Shown here piece after piece: positions 1-7,961 of a stretch of 64,000 nucleotides of DNA; position 1 is the first letter of the stretch; the number at the start of each line of letters is the position of its first letter. Location: contig NZ_JAHQCS010000107.1 of assembly GCF_019042215.1 (NCBI RefSeq), positions 1-64,000 on the forward strand, in the 5' to 3' direction. The notes under the pieces were generated by a model. That model had not been told where the DNA came from, searched no databases, and was given only the letters and a program-made list of their open reading frames with translations. The translations under genes and the position numbers were made by a program. The stretch is from Evansella tamaricis (GTDB lineage: Bacteria; Bacillota; Bacilli; Bacillales; Salisediminibacteriaceae).

Positions 1-113
1 GGGCAGTGCAGGAATGACAACTAGAAGTCCGCTCTTTGACTTCGGTTGTCACTTCCGAAGTGCCCCGCAGCGAGTAGGCGCTGGAGCTAGACAATGAAAA
101 GCGCAAGCAACAC
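1..113 (+). repeat. Composite Bacillaceae intergenic repeat, copy A (cut by window edge)
   Basis: Shares long near-identical stretches with copies near 3.7 kb, 20.6 kb and 53.7 kb, including GACTTCGGTTGTCACTTCCG and the end GGAGCTAGACAA followed by GAAAAGCGCAAGC. It contains small inverted repeats (GACAACTAGAAGTCC.. against GACTTCGGTTGTC). No open frame. It lies just before the hairpin preceding aapQ. Confidence 0.75.
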
Positions 114-122
114 TAACAATTA

Positions 123-157
123 GGCCTGCCTCCCCTCCACTTCGGTGGGAGCAGGCC
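123..157 (+). terminator. Strong hairpin ahead of aapQ
   Basis: GGCCTGC and GCAGGCC form the base, with CCAC-TTCG-GTGG at the tip, a stable tetraloop hairpin; only a short T-poor run follows. It sits 27 bases before the aapQ start. A hairpin between a binding-protein gene and its permease genes would keep binding-protein transcripts more abundant; that gene is not in the window, so the role is inference. Confidence 0.5.
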
Positions 158-184
158 TTCTTCAATACTGTGAGGTGACAAAAG

Positions 185-1357
185 ATGAATCCCACTACTC
201 CTTTTTGGAGAGACAAACGGATTAAACCAATTCTGCTACAGATTATCTTTGTAATTATTGTAGGAATCTTCTTTTTTTATTTTATTAATAATGCCTTATC
301 CGGTTTAAGAAGGTCTGGCTTATCTTTAAGTTTTGGGTTTCTTAATTCCACAGCCTCATTTGATATTTCAAGGGATAAATTAATTGATTATACAGCAACA
401 GATTCCTATAGTCGGGCAATTTTAGTGGGTTTTTTAAATACACTGCGAGTTGCTGTTTTGGGTATATTTTTCGCAACAATAATTGGGGTTACATTAGGGA
501 TCGCCAGATTATCTAACAACTGGCTTGCAAGAACTACATCATTGGTATATGTGGAAATATTTCGAAATACTCCACTCTTAGTTCAAATGATTATTTGGTT
601 CTCTGCTGTATTTTTAATGTTACCACTTATTGAAAACAGTTATATTTTTGCAGGGAACATTTACTTTAGTAATCGAGGGATCGCGGTCCCATGGATTCAG
701 GTTACCTCAATGACTTGGATCTGGTTATCCTTTGTACTGGTCGGTATTATCATGGCAGTTCTTGTATGGAAGTGGAAGATGAAACAGCAAGTGGAAACTG
801 GTATAAGAAAGTACCCATCCCTTTGGGTCATTGGTGTCATATTGATTTCGTTCCTTCTTCCCATGGGGATTACACAATCTGGACCATTCCTATTGTCCAT
901 GCCTGAAGTCCATTCAAACGGCAGGAGTTTTGTTGGCGGATTTGTTATCTCCCCTAGTTTCGGAGCAGTCTTAATTGCCCTTGTCATGTACACCTCTGCG
1001 TTTATAGCCGAAATTGTCCGTGCTGGAATTATGGGGGTTAATAAAGGTCAGCTGGAAGCAGCACAATCATTAGGTTTAAAAAGCTCCACAACTTTACGAT
1101 TAGTAATCTTTCCTCAGGCTTTTCGGATTATTATTCCTCCTGTCACCAGTCAATATTTAAACTTGACGAAAAATTCAAGTTTAGCGGTCGCCGTCGGATA
1201 TCCGGAAATCGTCAGTGTAGGGAATACGATTCTAAACCAGTCTGGACGTGCCATTCAAATGATTATTATTATGATCATCTTGTATTTAACCTTTAGTTTA
1301 ATCACGTCTCTCTTTATGAATATCTTCAACAAATATACTCAGTTGGTGGAGAGGTGA
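185..1357 (+). CDS. aapQ: Aap-type amino-acid ABC transporter permease
   Basis: Inner-membrane permease subunit of a general/polar amino-acid importer. The 390-residue length, several membrane helices, and the block around residues 40-60 (GFLN..A.FDIS..LI.Y..TDSY.RA) are typical of AapQ/BztB proteins, which carry a long insertion between the first helices compared with ordinary ~220-residue HisQ/GlnP permeases. The permease loop (EAAQSLGL....FPQAFR) is present near residues 297-320. Start ATG has GAGGTGA seven bases upstream. The stop overlaps the ribosome site of aapM, so the two are translationally coupled. The binding protein (AapJ) is expected upstream, outside the window. Exact amino-acid specificity cannot be read from sequence. 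Confidence 0.85.
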   Translation: MNPTTPFWRDKRIKPILLQIIFVIIVGIFFFYFINNALSGLRRSGLSLSFGFLNSTASFDISRDKLIDYTATDSYSRAILVGFLNTLRVAVLGIFFATIIGVTLGIARLSNNWLARTTSLVYVEIFRNTPLLVQMIIWFSAVFLMLPLIENSYIFAGNIYFSNRGIAVPWIQVTSMTWIWLSFVLVGIIMAVLVWKWKMKQQVETGIRKYPSLWVIGVILISFLLPMGITQSGPFLLSMPEVHSNGRSFVGGFVISPSFGAVLIALVMYTSAFIAEIVRAGIMGVNKGQLEAAQSLGLKSSTTLRLVIFPQAFRIIIPPVTSQYLNLTKNSSLAVAVGYPEIVSVGNTILNQSGRAIQMIIIMIILYLTFSLITSLFMNIFNKYTQLVER

Positions 1358-1363
1358 TGTCAT

Positions 1364-2560
1364 ATGAATCAAATTCAATATGAAAAAAAACCACTAATAG
1401 AAAAACCACCGAAAAAGAAAGTGAATATCTTAGAGTGGTTAAAAGATAATTTATTCAGTAGTTGGATTAACACCTTATTTACAATAGGATTAGGAATTCT
1501 TGTCTTTTTCGTTTTAAAAGGTACGCTGACCTGGGTTTTCTTTTCCGCAGACTGGAGCGTTGTATCAGACAATTTTAAACTTTTGTTAACCGGACAATAT
1601 CCCATTGTGGAATTATGGCGAGTTTGGGTATGTATCTTACTTGTCTCCATACTGTTAGGTTTTTCTGGGGGAATATGGAATGGTACCATTACTCATTTAT
1701 CCATCTTTCTTACTGTATTATTTCTAATTAGTGGATTGCTTCCATTTGTTTCAATAGAATCAAGAATCTGGAATTTTACTGGTGTCGTCCTTTTAGTTGC
1801 TGGATACTATGGGGGAAAGAAACTCCCTATTAAAAAAACAATCCTATTAGGTTGGTTTCTTCTTTTTCCAATTACAATCTTTCTATTAAATGGGTTTGAT
1901 ATTTTAACAAAAGTCGGTACAAATCTTTGTGGCGGTTTCTTATTGACATTATTGCTTGCCATTGTTTCGATTGTCTTCTCTTTCCCAATTGGCGTACTAC
2001 TGGCATTAGGAAGAAGAAGTAAACTACCGGTTGTTAAATATTTTTGTATTGGGTACATTGAGTTCATTCGCGGGATACCATTAATTACAATCCTATTTGT
2101 TGCCCAAATCATGCTGCCACTATTTTTGGGGCAAGGCCTGGAATTTAACAATGTCGTTCGAGCCATGATTGGTATGACATTATTTAATGCAGCATATTTA
2201 GCGGAAAATGTGAGAGGGGGATTACAATCAATACCTCGAGGACAATTTGAAGCCTCCCACGCACTTGGGTTCAATTCTTCCCTCATGACGTTTTTCATTA
2301 TATTGCCACAGGCATTAAGAACAGTTATTCCTGCAATGGTAGGGCAGTTTATCGCTATTTTTAAAGATACCTCCCTCGTAACTATTGTTGGATTAATAGA
2401 TATCTTAGGAATGGCAAAAACCATTTCTCAGAATCCGGAATATTTAGGAAAACAAATGGAATTGTTTCTTTTTGTAGCAGCTATATTTTTTGTTTTCTGT
2501 TATATGCTATCCTACTCCAGTCGTCGCATTGAAAACTCTCTCGGAGTAGGGAAACGCTAG
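1364..2560 (+). CDS. aapM: Aap-type amino-acid ABC transporter permease, second subunit
   Basis: Partner permease of AapQ, 398 residues. It begins with a soluble, lysine-rich N-terminus, then the AapM-type pattern (LF.SWINTLFTI......FF.ADWSVV.....L..GQYP..ELWRVW), several helices, and the C-terminal permease domain with FEASHALGFNSS...ILPQALR near residues 295-320, the loop that docks onto the ATPase. The gap to aapQ is six bases and the ribosome site GGAGAGG lies across the aapQ stop. aapP follows 34 bases later. The central hydrophobic stretch (residues 80-165) is longer than in simple HisM permeases, as expected for this family. Confidence 0.85.
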   Translation: MNQIQYEKKPLIEKPPKKKVNILEWLKDNLFSSWINTLFTIGLGILVFFVLKGTLTWVFFSADWSVVSDNFKLLLTGQYPIVELWRVWVCILLVSILLGFSGGIWNGTITHLSIFLTVLFLISGLLPFVSIESRIWNFTGVVLLVAGYYGGKKLPIKKTILLGWFLLFPITIFLLNGFDILTKVGTNLCGGFLLTLLLAIVSIVFSFPIGVLLALGRRSKLPVVKYFCIGYIEFIRGIPLITILFVAQIMLPLFLGQGLEFNNVVRAMIGMTLFNAAYLAENVRGGLQSIPRGQFEASHALGFNSSLMTFFIILPQALRTVIPAMVGQFIAIFKDTSLVTIVGLIDILGMAKTISQNPEYLGKQMELFLFVAAIFFVFCYMLSYSSRRIENSLGVGKR

Positions 2561-2594
2561 CTGTGAAGAGTGAAAAAATGAAGGGGGAATTACA

Positions 2595-3365
2595 ATGTTA
2601 GAAGAATTTAATGACAGCACTCCTCTAGCAGAACGGGAAAATATTATTGAATGCAAGAATTTAAATAAGTGGTTTGGAGATCTCCATGTTCTTAAGAATG
2701 TGAACCTTAACGTGAAAAAAGGGGAAGTTCTTGTTGTCCTAGGTCCTTCTGGTTCAGGAAAGTCAACATTTATCCGTACATTAAATGCCTTAGAGGAAAT
2801 TCAAGAAGGTACAATTACGGTTGATGGGACAACATTATCTAACGACACTAGTGATATTGAAACAATCCGAAAAGAAACGGGAATGGTTTTTCAACAATTC
2901 AATCTCTTTCCACATATGACAATCTTAAAGAATATTATGTTAGCACCAATTTGGGTTAGAAAGTGGCCAAAGGATAAAGTGGAAAAAATCGCATTGGAAC
3001 TTTTGGAGCGTGTGGGGATTCCAGAGCAGGCAAACAAATATCCAGGGCAACTTTCAGGGGGACAACAACAGCGTGTTGCCATTGCAAGGGCATTGGCGAT
3101 GCAGCCAAAAATCATGCTGTTTGATGAACCAACATCTGCATTGGATCCTGAAATGATTAAGGAAGTTTTAGATGTTATGAAAGAGTTAGCGAAAACTGGA
3201 ATGACAATGGTTGTTGTTACCCATGAGATGAATTTCGCAAGAGAAGTGGCCGATAGAATTGTCCTATTCGATTTTGGAGAAATCATCGAAACTGGTACTC
3301 CATCTGAACTATTTGACAACCCGCAGCATGATCGGACAAAGCTGTTTTTGTCACAAATCTTATGA
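2595..3365 (+). CDS. aapP: Polar amino-acid ABC transporter ATP-binding protein
   Basis: Cytoplasmic ATPase driving the AapQM importer, 256 residues, normal length for GlnQ/AapP. Walker A GPSGSGKS (about residues 51-58), Q-loop [10 protein letters not shown], signature [15 protein letters not shown], Walker [15 protein letters not shown] and H-loop VVVTHEM are all intact. N-terminus is about 20 residues longer than the shortest relatives; ATG preceded by AAGGGGGAA supports this start. Last gene of the operon, followed by a terminator hairpin. Confidence 0.92.
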   Translation: MLEEFNDSTPLAERENIIECKNLNKWFGDLHVLKNVNLNVKKGEVLVVLGPSGSGKSTFIRTLNALEEIQEGTITVDGTTLSNDTSDIETIRKETGMVFQQFNLFPHMTILKNIMLAPIWVRKWPKDKVEKIALELLERVGIPEQANKYPGQLSGGQQQRVAIARALAMQPKIMLFDEPTSALDPEMIKEVLDVMKELAKTGMTMVVVTHEMNFAREVADRIVLFDFGEIIETGTPSELFDNPQHDRTKLFLSQIL

Positions 3366-3400
3366 AACAGGTAGCATAAATGTAGAGCCAGGTTTTAACA

Positions 3401-3448
3401 AAAAATCCCCCGTAAGCCCCAAAAATAGCTTACAGGGGATTTTTCTTT
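3401..3448 (+). terminator. Rho-independent terminator of the aap operon
   Basis: AAAAATCCCCCGTAAG pairs with CTTACAGGGGATTTTT (one bulged C), followed by CTTTT. Lies 36 bases after the aapP stop. Confidence 0.85.
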
Positions 3449-3479
3449 TAAGAGATAAGAAAGTATAAGTTTTCTTATC

Positions 3480-3798
3480 GTTGTCTAGCTCCAGCGCCTA
3501 CTCGCATGGGAACTGAAAAAGTGGTGCTTTTCCACTTTTACAGTCCCTAAGCAATGAGCGTAGCCGTCGCAATCTTTAAAAGCTTGATAGGAGTGGTTTT
3601 CTCCTATCATGCGAGCGACGAGCGCAGCCATTGCCATACAAATAAAAGGAACTGAAAAAGTGGTTTTAAACTTTTTCAGTTGCTTCCTACTCGCTACGGG
3701 ACACTTCGGAACTGACAACCGAAGTCAAAGAGCGGACTTCTAGTTGTCATTCCTCCACTGCCCTACGCTCGTGTTCATAGGCGCTTACGCTTTTCTTA
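3480..3798 (-). repeat. Composite Bacillaceae repeat, copy B (long form)
   Basis: Reads on the minus strand from GAAAAGCGTAAGCGCC to GGAGCTAGACAA, the same ends as copies A, C and G. The centre is longer: it holds an inverted pair (AACTGAAAAAGTGG / CCACTTTTACAGTCC) and a block (about 3553-3650) also found, diverged and inverted, at 32.9-33.05 kb. The stop codon of the formylglycine-generating enzyme gene lies in the repeat's edge (TAAGAAAAGCG). Fills the gap between the aap terminator and that gene; no believable gene inside. Confidence 0.75.
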
Positions 3799-4821
3799 TT
3801 CATTTGCAGCACAGCGGAATCCAATATTGCCAGTGGAGCTATCAGGAGTATTGGAAGTACGTGCTGCCACTCGGTAACGGTTACAATAGGAATGATGACA
3901 GAGATAAGAACCTCCCCGCATCACCTTACTATCTCCGGTTGCCGGACCTTGTGGATTTTCACTTCCCCCACGATTTTCAGACTGGTTCGTGAACCAGTCT
4001 GAACACCATTCCCACACATTTCCTGCCACATTAAATAATCCGAAGTTATTTGGGGGGAATGATTTGGCGGGAGCCGTTCCAAGGTAACCATCCTCAAGCG
4101 TATTTTTCCCGGGAAACTGTCCTTGCCAGATGTTACAATAGTGTTTTCCACTAGGATTAAGATCGTCTCCCCATGGATAAAGCTTCTGTTCCAAGCCACC
4201 TCGGGCTGCATATTCCCATTCCGCTTCTGTTGGCAGGCGCTTTCCTGCCCATTCACAATATGTTTCGGCATCATTCCATGAGACATGAATCACCGGGTGA
4301 TCCCATCTTCCTTCTATCGTCGAATCTGGGCCTTCAGGGTGGTTCCATGTTGCCCCTTCCACTACCCACCACCACGGTGTACTTTCTACTTGTTGTATGA
4401 CCTTTTTAGCCGTTTCCTTGCTGACAAGCTGATAAAATACAAATGACCAGCCAAATCGCTCCGCTTCCGTTACGTATCCAGTATCTTTAATGAATGCATG
4501 GAATTCCCGATTCGTAACAGCATAAGCGTCCATATAAAAAGAATCAATGGTTACTTCCCGTATTGGACCCTCTCCGTCGGTTGGAAATCCATTTTTCACT
4601 TCGGTCCCCATCAAAAATTTCCCACCTGGAACATAGACCATTTTATCTTTCCCAACTAGTTTTTTGACACGGGGAAAGATGTCCATGTTATCAGACTGGA
4701 AATGACACTTTTCACCATAATCAAGAAGGACCCGTTCCCTTTCGTTCGATGGAAGGGGGTTATTATGATTGACCTTTCCCCTACTTGATGCACAGCAGCT
4801 GTTTTTCTTCGCTTCAGACAT
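3796..4821 (-). CDS. Formylglycine-generating enzyme (sulfatase activator)
   Basis: Oxidises the active-site cysteine of type I sulfatases to C-alpha-formylglycine in the cytoplasm, using oxygen and copper. 341 residues; a SUMF1/FGE-sulfatase domain runs from about residue 58 to the end. The C-terminal block RGGSYLCHHSYCNRYR keeps both catalytic cysteines (C308, C313), and TSNTPDSS...GFRCAA matches true FGEs rather than cysteine-less homologues such as EgtB-like or PvdO proteins. The N-terminus carries CCASSRGK at residues 9-16, resembling the C-X-P-S-R sequence FGE itself recognises. Start ATG has GGGGGATTGG upstream. It is the last gene of the sulfatase/GH65 locus, 120 bases after the GH65 stop; the sulfatase at 7962-9281 is its likely client. 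Confidence 0.92.
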   Translation of the reverse strand: MSEAKKNSCCASSRGKVNHNNPLPSNERERVLLDYGEKCHFQSDNMDIFPRVKKLVGKDKMVYVPGGKFLMGTEVKNGFPTDGEGPIREVTIDSFYMDAYAVTNREFHAFIKDTGYVTEAERFGWSFVFYQLVSKETAKKVIQQVESTPWWWVVEGATWNHPEGPDSTIEGRWDHPVIHVSWNDAETYCEWAGKRLPTEAEWEYAARGGLEQKLYPWGDDLNPSGKHYCNIWQGQFPGKNTLEDGYLGTAPAKSFPPNNFGLFNVAGNVWEWCSDWFTNQSENRGGSENPQGPATGDSKVMRGGSYLCHHSYCNRYRVAARTSNTPDSSTGNIGFRCAANE

Positions 4822-4945
4822 ATTCCAATCCCCCTGTTACTTTAGGACAATCATAACAGATGGCATCCATTATTGAACTAATAAAGTTTTACACAACAGA
4901 TTCAGAGGAGTTTTGATTGATGTGATGCTAACCTCTTACTCCTTA

Positions 4946-7219
4946 TCAGTTGGGGATGACCAGATCTTGATTCGGATGTAATTCCTGTTTTTCCCCGCAG
5001 TGAGTGATGGACAATATATCTCCTTCAGTTAAAGAGTAAGTCACCTGATCCTTCTCAAGTTGTACTCTCACAAGACGCCCCCTATAAGATAAGGAAAATT
5101 GGAGGGAACGCCATTGTTTCGGTAAGGAGGGGCGTAATGTAATTCCCTCTTCCGCAATCCGCAATCCGGCAAATCCAAAGACGATAGCTAACCAAGTGCC
5201 TCCCATATTGGCCATATGTAGGCCATCCTTTGTATTACTATGGGTATTATCTAAATCAAGCCTTGCCGTTTCTATAAAATATTGATAGGCTTTTTCACTG
5301 TATCCTAGTTTCGACGCCATGATGCTGAAAATACAATAGGATAGGGAGGAATCATGAGTTGTGATTTCCTCATAGTAGTCATAGGAGCGACGAATCGTTT
5401 CCAGATCCTCTTCCCCTTCCAGTAGAAAATGAGCCAGTACAGTATCCGCTTGCTTACAAACCTGATAACGGTACAACGTGAGGGGGTGATAGCGTACCAG
5501 CAGTGCCCCTTTTCCTTCATCTGATTTTTCAAAGTCCCAACGGGCTTTCCTTAAAAAAGAATCATCTTGGGCGTTTATCCGTAATTCCTGATCAAATGGA
5601 AGATACATCGCCATTCCTGCCACTTTCCACTGGCGGACTTCTTCTGCTGTTAAATGAATGGATTCCGTTAATTCAGTTAACCGCACAGGGTCTGTTTCCT
5701 TAAGTATGTGATATGCTTTTTCTGCCCATAATAGATTGTGTTTCGCCATTGCATTCGTATAGTAATTGTTATTGACGATACACGTGTATTCATCAGGTCC
5801 AGTTACATTATCAATCCGGAATTCACCTTGATACATATGGCCAACTTCGATCCACAATCTAGCTGTTTCGAATAAAACCTCTGCCATGTATTGTTTTAGA
5901 AATTCCCCATCCCCAGTCACTAAGTAATATTGAATAAAGCCGTAAGCAATATCTGCGCTTATATGATATTGGGCAGTGCCTGCTGGGAAAAAGGCAGAAC
6001 ATTCTGTTCCTGAAATGGTACGCCAAGGAAATAGTGCCCCTTTAGCATGGCCCATTTCTTTCGCCCTCTGTCTGGCATAGTCTAAAATGGAGTATCGGTA
6101 CAACAGTAGACTTCTTGCAAGTTCTGGGTTCGTCATTAGAAATACGGGGTTCATATAAATCTCCGTATCCCAAAAATAGTGCCCTTCGTACCCTTCTCCT
6201 GAAAGCCCCTTGGCAGGAATGTTACTGAATTCATCTTTGCCTGCTGCCTGTAAAAGGTGGAATAAATTAAACCGAATTCCCTGCTGTATTTTATTATCTC
6301 CATCGATGACGATATCTGCTTTCTTCCAATAATCAGTCAAATAGTTTTCTTGCTTTTTTAGAAGATCTTCAAAGGTTTCCTTTTTTATTTCCTTGTGAAT
6401 TTTAATTCCCTGTTCCACCACATTATCGCCATGACGCATTGTATCAGTATAGATATTTAACTTAGTAAAACGGAAAGAAGAATCTCCCGAAACTTCATAA
6501 ACTTCTTCCGTGCTTGTTTTTTTAACAGTACTTTTATAAGAATAGTTTTGGTCCACGTTAGTTGTTGTTACACAAGCTACATCAAACTTACTGGAATACG
6601 TTGTAGCCTTCAAAATATGATAATGTTCATGTTCATATACTTCAGATACAAACAGACGTTTCGCATGATCTGAAGCCACTCTCGGATCCGATTTGTCAAC
6701 AAAATTACTAACATCTCCCTCTACAATAGAGACAATTTCGATTTTTTCCACCGGTGTAACAGGCTTCACTTCCAAGTCTATTGCAAACAACTCTTTTGTT
6801 ACAAACGATACTAATCTTCTAAAGTGAAGAACTACTTCCTTACCATTTGGAGATTTCCAGTGAATGATCCTCTCCCCATATCCTTTATCCATGTGGAGGT
6901 TCCTTTCATAAGATAAAATTTCTCCACTAAACAAGGAAAAACGTTCTCCATCAAGGTAAAGCAGCACTGTCTGTGAATCGATAATATTTAATATTTTTTG
7001 CTGTGTTTCGGGAAAGGCATGGAGTTTTTCCCCATAGGTAATTTCCGTTTCATCGTGAAATGCATTGATATATGCTCCTCGAATAGATGCCATTTTATCT
7101 GAATAGCCCTCTTCAAAATTACCACGGACACCTAAATATCCGTTTGCTAATGAAAAAAGGCTTTCATCTACCAATAATTGGTGATTATCCAGTGACTGGT
7201 TTGTTATTTTCCAAGTCAT
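4946..7219 (-). CDS. GH65 family glycoside phosphorylase (kojibiose/maltose/trehalose type)
   Basis: Cytoplasmic inverting phosphorylase predicted to split an alpha-glucoside with phosphate to beta-glucose-1-phosphate. About 757 residues, the normal GH65 length: N-terminal beta-sandwich (1-270), linker, (alpha/alpha)6 barrel (about 310-680), C-terminal beta-domain. Motifs: LANGYLGVRGNFEE, SGEGYEGHYFWDTEIY, PAGTAQYHISADIAY, TGPDEYT..VNNNYYTN with the likely general acid in GPDEY (about E477), KQADTV, HDSSLS, and HMANMGGTWLA. The start at 7219 (MTWKIT) follows GGGGGC; an in-frame GTG at 7234 is an alternative. Lies directly downstream of beta-phosphoglucomutase, the enzyme consuming its product. 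Substrate (kojibiose, trehalose, maltose, nigerose or glucosylglycerol) cannot be fixed from motifs alone. Confidence 0.88.
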   Translation of the reverse strand: MTWKITNQSLDNHQLLVDESLFSLANGYLGVRGNFEEGYSDKMASIRGAYINAFHDETEITYGEKLHAFPETQQKILNIIDSQTVLLYLDGERFSLFSGEILSYERNLHMDKGYGERIIHWKSPNGKEVVLHFRRLVSFVTKELFAIDLEVKPVTPVEKIEIVSIVEGDVSNFVDKSDPRVASDHAKRLFVSEVYEHEHYHILKATTYSSKFDVACVTTTNVDQNYSYKSTVKKTSTEEVYEVSGDSSFRFTKLNIYTDTMRHGDNVVEQGIKIHKEIKKETFEDLLKKQENYLTDYWKKADIVIDGDNKIQQGIRFNLFHLLQAAGKDEFSNIPAKGLSGEGYEGHYFWDTEIYMNPVFLMTNPELARSLLLYRYSILDYARQRAKEMGHAKGALFPWRTISGTECSAFFPAGTAQYHISADIAYGFIQYYLVTGDGEFLKQYMAEVLFETARLWIEVGHMYQGEFRIDNVTGPDEYTCIVNNNYYTNAMAKHNLLWAEKAYHILKETDPVRLTELTESIHLTAEEVRQWKVAGMAMYLPFDQELRINAQDDSFLRKARWDFEKSDEGKGALLVRYHPLTLYRYQVCKQADTVLAHFLLEGEEDLETIRRSYDYYEEITTHDSSLSYCIFSIMASKLGYSEKAYQYFIETARLDLDNTHSNTKDGLHMANMGGTWLAIVFGFAGLRIAEEGITLRPSLPKQWRSLQFSLSYRGRLVRVQLEKDQVTYSLTEGDILSITHCGEKQELHPNQDLVIPN

Positions 7220-7236
7220 TAAACTAGCCCCCACAG

Positions 7237-7914
7237 TTAATTTTTCCAGTCCGTATATTGCTGGATGATGTCCTCAAATGTTAAGAGGGAGGTTTCGTCA
7301 ACAAGGTAATGTGCCTTGTGCAGATGTGTTTGATTTCCTACTCCTACAGAAAACATGCCTGCCCCATTAATTGCATTAATTCCTGCAGCGGAATCTTCTA
7401 TTCCAATACAGTCCGCATTTGGGACATTTAAGGCATTCGCTGCAGTTAAAAAGGTTTCCGGGTCCGGCTTCCCTTTAGAGACACTCGCAGCATTTACAAC
7501 AAAATCAAACGTACTAGTCAAGTGAAGCTGTTCCAAGATTTTTGTTGCATTTCTACTGGCAGACCCTAAAGCAATGTATATCTTATTCTCTTTAATCTCG
7601 GTCAAAAGAGGCAGGATACCGGGGAGGATGTCATCCGGTTGGATCGTTTTAATAAATGCTTGGTAATACTCATTTTTTCTCGATGCAATTCTTTCCTTCT
7701 CTTCAAAGGAAAGATTTTCGAAACGAACATCTAAAGAAAGAATTCGCTCCAAGGATTCCATTCTGCCAATGCCCTTTAGTTGTTCATTAAATTCCCGATT
7801 AATCGTGATACCTAAATCTGATGATAATTTTTGCCAAGCCAAAAAATGAAATTCTGCCGTATCTGTAATCACACCATCTAAATCAAAAATAAATGCTTTT
7901 GGGAAAACGGTCAT
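7237..7914 (-). CDS. pgmB: Beta-phosphoglucomutase
   Basis: Converts beta-glucose-1-phosphate to glucose-6-phosphate via beta-glucose-1,6-bisphosphate. HAD superfamily, 225 residues. Nucleophile and acid/base aspartates in FIFDLDGVITDTA (D11, D13), cap region with GIGRMESLERIL typical of beta-PGM, SAS motif II in LGSASRNA, conserved lysine in SKGKPDPETF, and acidic metal site GIEDSAAGI. Seventeen bases before the GH65 gene it serves and 47 bases after the sulfatase stop, on the same strand. Its presence supports that the GH65 enzymes are phosphorylases rather than hydrolases. Confidence 0.93.
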   Translation of the reverse strand: MTVFPKAFIFDLDGVITDTAEFHFLAWQKLSSDLGITINREFNEQLKGIGRMESLERILSLDVRFENLSFEEKERIASRKNEYYQAFIKTIQPDDILPGILPLLTEIKENKIYIALGSASRNATKILEQLHLTSTFDFVVNAASVSKGKPDPETFLTAANALNVPNADCIGIEDSAAGINAINGAGMFSVGVGNQTHLHKAHYLVDETSLLTFEDIIQQYTDWKN

Positions 7915-7961
7915 GCCACAAATCCTTTCTAGTATTCTAGTTATCTAATTTAATCAAACTA

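Noticed and set aside
3485-3718. 77-codon minus-strand frame between aapP and the FGE gene
   Set aside because: Lies wholly inside repeat copy B; no ribosome site and composition reflects the repeat.
3796-4821. EgtB- or PvdO-like member of the FGE superfamily
   Set aside because: Both catalytic cysteines (C308, C313) are present and a sulfatase with CSPSR lies in the same locus, so a true FGE is more likely.
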